Shown: piece by piece, positions 24,870-34,199 of the stretch
Position numbering within the stretch: the first letter of the stretch is position 1
How the letters are laid out: every line of letters starts with the position of its first letter
Origin: Geosiphon pyriformis
Lineage: Eukaryota; Glomeromycota; Glomeromycetes; Archaeosporales; Geosiphonaceae
NCBI GenBank assembly: GCA_016748015.1
Contig: JAAOMT010000446.1
Location: 187,752 to 251,751 of the forward strand
DNA length: 64,000 bases
Direction: 5' to 3'
Made by a program: the position numbers and the translations under genes
The notes under the pieces: generated by a model
Database searches by the model: none
Seen by the model: only the letters and a program-made list of their open reading frames with translations
What the model was told of the DNA's origin: nothing

Positions 24870-26107
24870 TCTTGTCTTATTCTGGAGAGACAGTCAACAT
24901 TGGTGTAGAGTTTTCCTGGTTTGTGATGTACTATGTATCAATAGTTTGCTAAAAATCCTGTCTATTGGGTTTGTTTTGCATTCAGCTGAGTATTTTTATT
25001 CTGAAGCCATTTGAGTCCAATATTATTAGTAATAATATCAAATTCTTTAGGCCTGAGATAAAAGTTGAAGTGGTGTAGAGCCCAAATTACAGCTGCTGTT
25101 TCTAGTTTTGTGGCAGAATAATTTTTCTCAGCTGGTTTTAATGTTTTGCTGGCATAAGCGATTACTCGCTCATTTCCATTGTCATCTAATTGTGATAGGA
25201 TAGCACCAAAGGCAGTATAAGAGGCATCTGTTGCTAATCGGAATTGGTTGCTGAAATTTGGGTAGGCGAGAATTGGAGCTGTTGTCAGTTTTTCCTTGAG
25301 AATTTCAAAAGCTTTTTGGTGTTTGGTAGTCTATTTGTATTCAACATTTTTGGTGGTGAACTGGTTGAGAAGTTTTGCAATTTTCGAAAATTCTTTGATA
25401 AACTTCTGATAGTAAAATGCTAATCCTATAAATCCTCTTAGTTCTGTAGTGTTTCGAGGAGTTTTGAAGTTTTTGACAACGCTAATTTTTCCAGGGTCTG
25501 GTTTGATTCCATCTTTACTACCGATATGTCCAAGGAAAGCCAAACTTGTTTTTCCAAAGTAGCATTTTTTGATGTTAAGTTTTAGTTCTGCTTTTTGTAA
25601 TCATTGAAAAACTTCTCACAGGTGTTTTAAGTGTAATTCGAACAATAGAAAATAAACATCAGTATTGTCAAAATAAATGACTACTGACTTCCAAAGAAGT
25701 CCTTGGTACACAATATCTATTAATCTCTGAAACATTGCTGGTGCATTGCATAATCCGAAAGGCATTATATTGAACTCGTAATTTCTGCCTTGGATGGTGA
25801 ATGCTGTCTTGGGGTGATCTTTGGGATCCATAGCAACTTGCCAGTAACCGCTTTCTAAATCTAGTGTTGAAAAGTATTTGAATTTTTCAAGGGCATCTAA
25901 CATGTCATCAATCTGGGAAAGGGAGTAGGCATCTCCAATTGTAACACTGTTGAGTTGTTGATAGTCAACACAAAATTGGATCTTTCCATTTTTCTTTTTA
26001 ACTAGCACTACAGGTGAAGCCCAAGGACTCATGGAGGGTTGGATGAGCCTATTGTTAAGCATTCATTGTACTTCTTCTCAGATGAATTGGTGGCTTTCTG
26101 GAGCAAC
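24870..26107 (-). pseudogene. Reverse transcriptase and RNase H of X, interrupted
   Basis: RT motifs are clear: FSTLDLESGYWQ (motif A Asp present), MPFGLCNAPAMFQ (motif B) and IYFDNTDVY (motif C, where the usual second Asp of YxDD is Asn). A tether region LGHIGSKDGIKPDP follows. RNase H has ATDAS and KLETAAVIW, then IITNN where TDN is expected. Stops fall near 25330, 24885 and elsewhere, mostly at Trp or Gln positions compared with B. It is therefore non-functional, and its RT would have been questionable even if expressed because of motif C. Confidence 0.87.
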
Positions 26108-27164
26108 TCAATATGCTTGTTGTCTTCTTGGTTTGGCATCTCCTGTATAAATTTGATGTTGAACCAAATTGGTTCTTCCTAAGTCATTGTTGTTTTCAGC
26201 AATGATATTGGCAAATTCTGCAATTAGCTCTTTGAGCTGGGTCTGTTGTTGTGGTTCAAGTTGTCCCATGTTGATTTGAAATAGTTTTTCCATAACAACA
26301 TGGTAGTTTTTGGAGCTGGGGTTTGGATTGATTTTTGATAGTGAATGTCCAATAATTTCAGAGAAATCGGGGACTGTTTGGGGTAATTTTTGTTGAAATA
26401 TATTACTGTGAATAACTCCAATTTCTAAATTATTTAATAAAATTATGGGGTAATTATTGGGGTTGTAAAAAGTAACTCGGATTTTCTTTGTTCCTTCTGG
26501 AATATAAATGTTTAGGATTGAAATATTATGTTCCAAGCAGACTTGTTCATTGGATTCAAAAATTTGTTGTGTGGTTGTTGGCTTTGGGCAGATGTAGATT
26601 TCCGGATGTTCTCCAAAGAGTGAGATGATAATTGGTTGTGGAAGTCTAAGAATCTGGTGGGATTCATTCTGTGTTTTAAGAGCTATATTAACTGGAACTG
26701 TGAATCATCCAGTTGAACCAAAACCTTGGGTTCCTCTATCACTTTTTCCTAATTGTTGTCTTTAATTGACTAGTTGTAAACCCGAAATGTTGATTAGGGG
26801 TAGGTAAATAGCTTGGGCAATTTTTTCAGCATGTTCAATCTTGAATGGTTTGTCAGTTTCATTTTGAAGCATCACTGTAATGTCTCCAGTATATCCAGCA
26901 TTGATTATTCCTCTTCTGACATTGATTTCTTTGCTTGCCAGAGAGGACCAGGAGGTGATTTGAACCATTGCTTCTAGCAGGATTTCGAGTGCAATTTTGA
27001 GGTTGATTTTTGTAAGAGATTTGGGTTTGAGAACAAGAGTATCCTTGTCTGAATATCTTAGATCATATCCAGCATCAATTTTGTGTGCTTTTTCGGGTTT
27101 TATTTCTTGTTTGTTGTTGTTGAAGTATTTAAGTTGTAAGACAGGCTGATTTTTGATAAGGTAG
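26108..27164 (-). pseudogene. dUTPase domain and linker of X
   Basis: A trimeric-type dUTPase (hydrolyses dUTP to keep uracil out of cDNA) lies ahead of RT. Motif 1 AGYDLRY, motif 2 WSSLASKE (usually GRSSLA), motif 3 IINAGYTGDI (Asn where the catalytic Asp is expected), motif 4 HAEKIAQAIYLPL and motif 5 RGTQGFGSTG (near 26715-26740) are all visible. A TAA separates motifs 4 and 5, at the same place as in B. Downstream, 26108-26536 is open and carries a linker ending GDAKPRRQQAY before RT. The region begins immediately at the target site of element B (27165), so the upstream part of this polyprotein is at 37041. Confidence 0.85.
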
Positions 27165-27168
27165 ATGA

Positions 27169-28157
27169 TGTTACCGGAGGTTTTTGGTTTCTTTTCTGTA
27201 ATGTTGTTGATACTTATTTGCTGTGAATTCACGTTTTTAGGAAGTAGTTGAACCTCTAATAACTGAATTTATCTTCAAATTATCTCCTATAATTTGAACT
27301 GCTGGACTTATAAGTGGAATGGCCAATTCCGTGCCAGTTGCTTTATGTAATTTGTAGTTACATTGTAGTAAATATCAACTCTTTCCCAGGAATTGCTTGT
27401 CTGGAAGCTCACTAAAAATGTGTAGTTACTTTGCTGTGAAAGTCAACTCTTCTACAGGAATCTTGTCTGTAGGCTACCTTAATGATTGTAATAAAAAAAA
27501 AAAAGAAAAATAAAAGAAGTGTAAAAGAAATAGGATTTTATCAAGGGAAACGTTTTCTATCTAGGCCTGAAGTCACTAACAGTTTACTGAAATTGGTAGC
27601 TAATCAATTTCAAAATGTTAGTTGGGTTTTGAGGATTTTTCTAAGTGCAATAATTTAAAAAATTTGGTTTTTCGAATTATTTGATATTTATTTCTTTTTG
27701 TGTATATAAGAACGGTTTTGAGAGATAAATCTAAAGTAAGATACATTTTCTCGAAGAGAGAAGCTCTTCTTTTATACAATTTGTCATAACACTATTCTAT
27801 GAACTTGAACTTTGCTATTTTCTACAATTTTGCTGAACTAAAGATACATTTTAGCAAACTACAAGTTATTTCTATGAACTATTAGATATTTCAGTGAACT
27901 ATCAATTATTTCGGCAAATTTCTATAAATTTCGGCAAACTTTTGAATGTTACATAGTTTGGGGTTTTGCATGATTGATTATCACAATTAGGTTACATTTG
28001 TGTTGTGTACAATTTGGGTTATTAATTAAATGATAATTTCAGACATTCTTTGCTAATGTAATAAGTGATAATTTAAAACAATAATATATGCTAATTAATG
28101 ATAAGAATTATGAGATAGTTTTATGCTAAATAATATCTCTAATTTCGTCTGGTAACA
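27169..28157 (-). repeat. 3' LTR of B
   Basis: 989 bp, TGTTACCGGAGG at one end and GGTAACA at the other, so the 7-bp terminal inverted repeats are intact. The TTCGGCGAA-like cluster lies at about 27826-27952. It pairs with 36054-37036. Confidence 0.93.
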
Positions 28158-28845
28158 TAACCTCCTCCTCAAGACTGAGCTCCGTCAAAGTCCAAGTACT
28201 GTCTGTTATTTCCAGATAATAATCCAAAATTATTGAAGAAATTTGGTCTGAAAATTGTTGAAATTTCAGTTCTGTGAGCTTTTCAATGTATTGAATCTTC
28301 AAAGGTTGAAAAATTGGGTTTTGTAGTACAATTTTACAGGTGTGAAATAGGTGATAAAGTCTAAGAGCAGCTCTAAGCCTGTAGCGACTGTTTGTTGATC
28401 CAGCTGTTGTCTTGAATTTGTTGTGGAGTTGTTTCTGAATAGCTTCTTTTGTGAGGTTTGCTGTTATAAGTTCCAGTTTTTGTTCATAGAGTGTTTTTCC
28501 AATGTGAAAATATCTATAGATTGGAGGATATTCGGTGTTTTCCTCATTGAGACACAGTTGAAGTTTTTGTTGAATTGTAGCATTTAGTGGAATACTAATC
28601 GGAGTGAGCATTAGGTTTTCTTTTAAAGCAAGCTTTAAAAGTTTTGGCAGGTAAATTCCAGAATAACTTCTTGTGTTCTTCTTATATGAGTGATATTTTC
28701 GTGAATTTGGGGCTAAATTTGTAACTACTTTTGTTTGGGTATAATTAATGTGGTTTCCAGTAACAGTAATGGATAATTCGGGTATTGTTTTTAAAGCTAA
28801 CATTAGTTTTTGGGATAATTGTTGAATGTTTTGAGGAATAGTCAT
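28126..28845 (-). CDS. Retroelement ORF3 of B, unknown function
   Basis: 239 aa from an ATG (28845), the same length as the X copy and also uninterrupted. It starts MTIPQNIQQLSQ; later features are the basic KYHSYKKNTRSYSG, a helix-rich middle and a C-terminal LSLEEEVMLPDEIRDII. The EEEV codons are the polypurine tract, and the last ten codons lie within the LTR, so LTR sequence is used as coding DNA. No membrane segment, protease, chromodomain or RNase H signature is visible. Function is unknown; the position after integrase is where retroviruses keep env, but this is clearly not a membrane glycoprotein. Confidence 0.72.
   Translation of the reverse strand: MTIPQNIQQLSQKLMLALKTIPELSITVTGNHINYTQTKVVTNLAPNSRKYHSYKKNTRSYSGIYLPKLLKLALKENLMLTPISIPLNATIQQKLQLCLNEENTEYPPIYRYFHIGKTLYEQKLELITANLTKEAIQKQLHNKFKTTAGSTNSRYRLRAALRLYHLFHTCKIVLQNPIFQPLKIQYIEKLTELKFQQFSDQISSIILDYYLEITDSTWTLTELSLEEEVMLPDEIRDII
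28158..28173 (-). other. Polypurine tract of B
   Basis: The coding strand reads GAGGAGGAGGTTA directly in front of the 3' LTR. Confidence 0.8.
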
Positions 28846-28961
28846 TATAAGCAATTGAAAAAATAAAAAATTATTTTTGGTGTATGGGTTTTTATGTTAT
28901 TTTTTGTTTTGTTTTTGTGAGATTGTTTCTAAATTATAAGAGAATAACTAGTAAAATTAAA

Positions 28962-30347
28962 TTAAGTGTTCAGTTTAGAAAGTTGTTCAATAACAACTAT
29001 TGGTTCTAAGTTTCGGGGAATATCTTTAGGACTAACCAAAGGAGAATGTGTACCAATTTGTGGAATTAGTGGTTCAGGATTGTTTCTGGAATAATAGTGT
29101 TTCAAACGATCTCCATGTGCAACTTTTGCTAGAATTTTGTCATCAAGTCTTAGCTTGTATGATCCGTTGCCTAGAACTTCATGGATAAAAAATGGTCCAT
29201 CCCATTTATTTTCAAATTTTCCACTCCATTGTTTTTCAGCTTTAGTTCTGTGTAAGAGAACTTTGTTTCCAATTTTGAATTTATTGGTGACTGAAGGCAA
29301 TTTGTTATCATGCCATTCTTTTTGTTGAGCTTGGGAGTGTTCAATATGGGTGGCTGCTATTCGTCATTTTCCTTCTAATGTGCTAAGCAGAGTGTAGGCT
29401 CTTCCTTGAAGCATTTCTTAGAAATTGTTTTCATCAATTGGTTGTGCTGGGTATGTTTCTACTGTGAAACTAATTGGTAACGTTGCCGTCATTCCATAAG
29501 TTAAATCAAATGATGTGTGTTTCGTGGTATCTTGTTTTAATGTCCTATATGCTAGTAACACTAATGGAATAAAGAGATCCCATTCTTGCTCAAAATCGGT
29601 TAAAACTTTAGCTAATGACTCACACAATGTTCTGTTAAAACGTTCCACAAATCCGTTTGTTTGTGGATGGTAGGGCGAAGACAGAGGTCTTTTGACATTA
29701 AATCATTCACAAATTTCTTGTATCAGGTTGTTCACAAAGTGTGTTCCCTGATTGGATAAAAGTTTAATTGGACATCCATGTCTACAAATGATGTCTTCGT
29801 AGATGAAATTTGCTACTGATTTTGCATCTGCTCGTTGAATGGCTCTGGCTTCAGGCCATTTAGTAAGATAGTCTACAGCTACTGCAATATAACGGTTTCC
29901 TTGAGTGGTGATAGATAATGGTCTGACTAAATCGATACCAACTCTGTCAAAAGGCTGTCCAACTTTGATTGGGTTTAAAGATTCTGTAGGGCAAGTTTCT
30001 CCTTTTCTTTGACAACTATCACAAAATTCGACATATTTGTGAATGTCTTTTCTCATTTGAGGCCAAAAGTAGTATTCTAGTGTTCTTTGGGTGGTGCTAT
30101 CTTTTCTGAAGTGTGCTGATGAAGGATCTGAGTGCATATTGTATAAAATGGTCTCTTTTTCCTGTTTTTGTATTAATCTGAGTGGTTTGGTTGGGTTTTT
30201 GAAATTTCGATGATAGATAATGTTGTTGTGTAGAAAATATTGTTTGGCTTGTTGTTGTAACCAATGGTTTTTATCTGGAGACCAATCTGTTGAAATTGTT
30301 AATGTCTCCAAATATTGTTTGAGATTGTTGTAGTTTTCAGGGTTCAT
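28962..30347 (-). pseudogene. Integrase of B, interrupted
   Basis: The first 214 codons (from an ATG at 30347) are open and contain the HHCC finger (NMHSD, then KYVEFCDSCQRK) and the first two catalytic Asp regions, GIDLVRPL and LLSNQGTHF. In the second, Asp has become Asn, another G-to-A change, so the active site is lost. The part at 29648-29418 has MERFNRTLCE with the third catalytic residue Glu, and 29300-28962 has the GPF/Y module (NKWDGPFFIHE) and a Pro-rich tail. Stops occur at about 29703 and 29418. Upstream of 30347 the polyprotein continues from RNase H. Confidence 0.86.
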
Positions 30348-30389
30348 TGTTTGTTGTTTTGATGCTGTTAATTCAAATGGGTGTTGATT

Positions 30390-31640
30390 TTTTTTTTTTC
30401 TAATCTTGCCTCATTCTTGAGAAACAATCAACGTTGGTGTGGAGTTTTTCTGGTTTGTGGTATACGATATATTAGTAATTAGCTAAAAATCCTGTTCATC
30501 AAGTTTGTTTTGTGTTTAGCTAGATGTTTTTGTTTTGAAGCCATTTAAGTTCAATATTATCAGTGATAATATCGAATTCTTTGGGTCTGAGGTAAAGATT
30601 GAAGTAATGTAGGGCCCAAATTACTGCTGCAGTTTCTAATTTTGTTGCGAGATAGTTCTTTTTGGCTGGCTTTAATGTTCTACTAGCATAAGCAATTACT
30701 CGCTCATTTCCATTGTCATCTAACTGTGATAGGATGGCACTAAAGGCAGTATAAAAAGCATCAGTTGCTAACTGGAATCGGTTGTTGAAGTCTGGATAGG
30801 CGAGGATTGGAGCTGTTGTGAGTTTTTTCTTAAGTATCTCGAAGGCATTTTGGTGTTCTTTTGTCCATTTGTATTCGACATTTTTAGTAGTGAGCTGGTT
30901 AAGGAGTTTTGCAATTTCTGAGAATCCTTTGATGAATTTTTGGTTATAGGATGCTAATCCAATAAATCTTCTTAATTCTGTGATATTTCATGGAGTTTTG
31001 AAGTTTTTGATAATACTAATTTTTCCGGGGTCTGGTTTAATTCCATCTTTGTTAACAATGTGACCAAAAAAAGCTAAACTTGTTTTTCCGAAGTAGTATT
31101 TTTCAATGTTCAGTTTCAATCCTGCTTTCCGTAATTGTTGAAAAACTTCTCGCAGGTAAATTAAATATAGCTCGAAAGATGGTGAATAAACATCAGTGTT
31201 ATTAAGATAAACTACTACTGATTTCCAAAGGAGACCTTTGTAAACAACATCCATAAGTCTTTGGAATGTTGCTGGTGCATTGCATAATCCAAAAGGCATT
31301 ACATTGAACTCGTAATTTCCTCCTTAAGTAGTGAATGCTGTTTTGGAGTGGTCTTTGGGATCCATAGCAACTTGCCAGTATTCACTCTTTAAATCTAATG
31401 TTGAAAAGTATTTGAACTTTCCAAGAGCATCCAACATGTCATCAATTCGGGGAAGAGGGTAGGCATCCCCAATGGTGACAATGTTGAGTTGTCAGTAATC
31501 AACACAAAATCATATCTTTCCATTTTTCTTTTTAACTAAGACCACAGGTAAGGCCCATGAGCTCATTGATGGTTGAATAAGCCCATTGTTAAGCATCCAT
31601 TGTACTTCTTCTCAGATAAATTGGTGACTTTCTGGGGCGA
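30390..31640 (-). pseudogene. Reverse transcriptase and RNase H of B, interrupted
   Basis: RT motifs: FSTLDLKSEYWQ (motif A), MPFGLCNAPATFQRLMD (motif B) and VYLNNTDVYS (motif C with both Asp replaced by Asn). Then GHIVNKDGIKPDP and an RNase H with LATDAF, KLETAAVIWAL and IITDN. The longest open stretch is 30988-31299. Stops include FCVDY-stop-QLN and others near 31325 and 30990; most fit single transitions from Trp, Arg or Gln codons. The loss of both metal-binding Asp in motif C means no RT activity. Confidence 0.86.
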
Positions 31641-32700
31641 CTCGGTAGGCTTGTTGTCGCCTTGGTTTGGCATCTCCTGTATAGATTTGGTGTTGAACCA
31701 AATCAGTTCTTTCTAAGTCATTGTTGTTTTCGGCGAAGATGTCAGCAAATTCTGCAATTAGCTCTTTGAGCTGGGTCTGTTGTTGTGGTTCAAGTTGTTC
31801 TATGTTGATTCGAGATAGTTTTTCCATGACAACATGGTAGTTTTCAGAGCTAGGGTTTGGGTTGATTTTTGGTAGTGAATGTCTAATAATTTTAGGGAAA
31901 TCGGGGACTGTTTGGGGTAATTCTTGTTGAAATATATTACTGTGAATAATTCCAATTTCTAAATTATTTAATAAAATTATGGGGTAATTATTGGGGTTGT
32001 AAAAAGTAACTCGGACTTTCTTTGTTCCCTCTGGAATATAAATGTTTGGGATCAAAATATTATGTTCCAAGCAGACTTGTTCATTAGACTCAAAAATTTG
32101 TTGTGTGGTTGTTGGCTTTGGACAAATGTAGATTTCCGGATGTTCTCCAAAGAGTGAGATGATAATTGGTTGTGAAAGTCTGAGAATCTGGTGAAATTCG
32201 TTCTGTGTGTTAAGAGCTATATTAACTAGAACTGTGAATTGTCCAGTTGAACCAAAACCTTGGGTTCCTCTATCACTTTTTCCTAATTGTTCTCTTTAAT
32301 TGACTAGTTGCAAACCCGAAATGTTGATTAAGAGTAGGTAAATAGCTTGGGCAATTTTTTCAGCATGTTCGATCTTGAATGGTTTGTCAGTTTCATTTTG
32401 AAGCATCACTGTTATGTCTTCAGTATATCCAGCATCAATTATTCCTTCTCTGACATTGATTCCTTTGCTTGCCAGAGAGGACCGGGAGGCAATTTGAATC
32501 ATTGCTCCTGGCGGGATTTCGAGTGCAATTTTGAGATTGATTTTTGTAAGAGATTTGGGTTTGAGAACAAAAGTATCCTTGCCTGGATATCTTAGGTCAT
32601 ATCCAGCATCAATTTTGTGTGCTTTTTTGGGTTTTATTCCTTGTCCGTTGTTGTTAAAGTATTTAAGTTGTAAGACAGGCTAATTTTCAATAAGGTAGAT
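31641..32700 (-). pseudogene. dUTPase domain and linker of B
   Basis: dUTPase motifs 1-5 are all present: AGYDLRY, SRSSLASKGI, IIDAGYTEDI (catalytic Asp present), HAEKIAQAIYL and RGTQGFGSTG. A TAA lies between motifs 4 and 5 (near 32298), exactly as in X. Another stop (ahead of PVLQLKYF, an original CAG by comparison with X) precedes motif 1. Downstream the linker 31612-32070 is open and ends with GDAKPRRQQAYRVAPESH leading into RT. B shows the uninterrupted junction between the Cys-rich domain and dUTPase that B itself destroyed in X. Confidence 0.86.
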
Positions 32701-33540
32701 GAATGTTGTTTTAATTTCTTTCATTTCTTCAGGTTCTCCAAATTCAATTTCATTCTCATCATTTTTGCTGGGCAAGGAGATACTAAGAGCATAGCATTCA
32801 GGACACCATTGTTTATCACAAGGCATAATGCATTCTTCACATAGCCTAATGTTCATTTGCTCTAATCATTGAATTTGAGCTTTTTGGGTCGGGTAGGTGT
32901 GACTTGCAATTTGGTGGTAAACTTCTACTTCATCTTCGTAATTGAATCCAGCTAATTCTATAGTGTATTGAATGTATTCTGCTTCCTTCATTTGACAAAC
33001 ATCTTCTTTGGTAGCTCTATTAATTAGTGCCATTGCTAAGTCGAAAATCATCTCGGCATCATAAGGGTAGTGATAAAGTTTGTTGAGAGCACTGTTGTAT
33101 GCTGCATTAAAGGGTGTTCCTCTTTTTACTTTTTCTGAAATTGATAAAGCATATTGGCAGGTCTGATTGCAGACGCCTCCTCTCATTGCTACATCAATCT
33201 AATTGTATTCTTCCGGTAGCATATCTCCACAAGTCAAACAAGGGGTGTTGTCCCATTTTCCATTCTTTTTTATTAGATGGCCCCATTGTTCTCTGTGGCA
33301 AACCTTGCAGTAATAACAAGTATGATTCTTATATTCTTTTTAGGTGAAATGCAGGCTTCCATTGACGATAGTTTCTTGTGGCAGTCCTTACATTTAAGAG
33401 GAATATAGGGGCATTGTTTTCTTGGTTTGGGTTTTGAGTAAGGTATATTCCATTCAGAGATTTCAGGTTTAGTGTGTGGGGTAAAATGTTCTTGTTCTGT
33501 TTCATCAGCCCAGTTGGACGTTGATCCAAGAGCCATGAAT
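32701..33540 (-). pseudogene. Cys-rich domain of B (between protease and dUTPase)
   Basis: A cysteine-rich region of about 250 residues with no counterpart in standard Ty3 elements. It has LKCKDCHKK, a lone Cys (MEAC), then, after a one-base deletion relative to X, CYYCKVCH, PCLTCGDML, GGVCNQTCQYALSI, a helical block (RGTPFNAAYNSALNKLY) and finally LCEECIMPCDKQWCPEC. The repeated CxxC pairs suggest two or three zinc-binding ribbons or treble clefs around a helical core. The deletion (near 33340) and several stops disable this copy. Function is unknown; RNA or DNA binding is a guess from the zinc-finger-like spacing. Confidence 0.75.
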
Positions 33541-34030
33541 GTTTCGATTATTGGTTTTTCTTCTTCTGGTTCAAATTCAAAAGCTAGGGCTTTTTCAGAG
33601 TGTTTGTTGAATATACCACAAATGGCAGATACCTGGGCGTGTTATCCTTGGTAGGAGATTGTTAACTCTTGTGTTTCCCAATTCAGATTAGCATTGGCTT
33701 TTTGAAGCCAATCATTTCCGACAAGAGCTTGGTATTGGGATGCGTCCATTACAAGAACTTTGACTGGAATGGTAATTCCATCAATAGTGAATGGAAAATT
33801 GTCAATTTCTCCTACTAGTGTCTTTTTCATGCCATCAGCAGTGACAATTACTGTTTGAGCTGGTCAGTCAACATTTCTTTTCAACTGTTGCATTAACTGG
33901 TAGGTAATAATGCTTCTGGTGGATCCACTGTCTAGGATCAAGTGAATTGGCTTTCTTTTTACTTCAGCTTCTGTGTATATTGCAGTGATGGCTTTTTGCT
34001 TATTAGCTGCTGCATTGCTAAGCAAGAATG
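33541..34030 (-). pseudogene. Retropepsin (aspartic protease) of B
   Basis: The active-site loop LILDSGSTRSIITY (near 33910-33950) is followed by VIVTADGM, then LVGEIDNFPFTIDG, then QALVGNDWLQKANANL, the usual retropepsin order (DSG, flap, then a GNDWL-type segment replacing the ILG motif). It would process the polyprotein as a dimer. Stops interrupt it, for example just before PAQTVIV (Arg in X) and after TISYQG. It is in the same frame series as gag, without a separate start. Confidence 0.8.
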
Positions 34031-34199
34031 GTGATTCATTTGCTTCAAATTCAAAAGGAAAGATATCAGAAAGATTGGCGTTTTCAGCAATTCAGGCTGG
34101 TGGAATAGTGATGTGGTTATGAGAAGGGTTTCATTGTTGTTGTGCTACAGCTCTATCTTCCGGGAGTACAATATGGTGAAAATCCTGTTCTTCTGGCAT

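Noticed and set aside
28126-28845. ORF3 as an env gene (errantivirus-like)
   Set aside because: No signal peptide, no transmembrane segment, no furin-like site and no cysteine pattern of an envelope protein.
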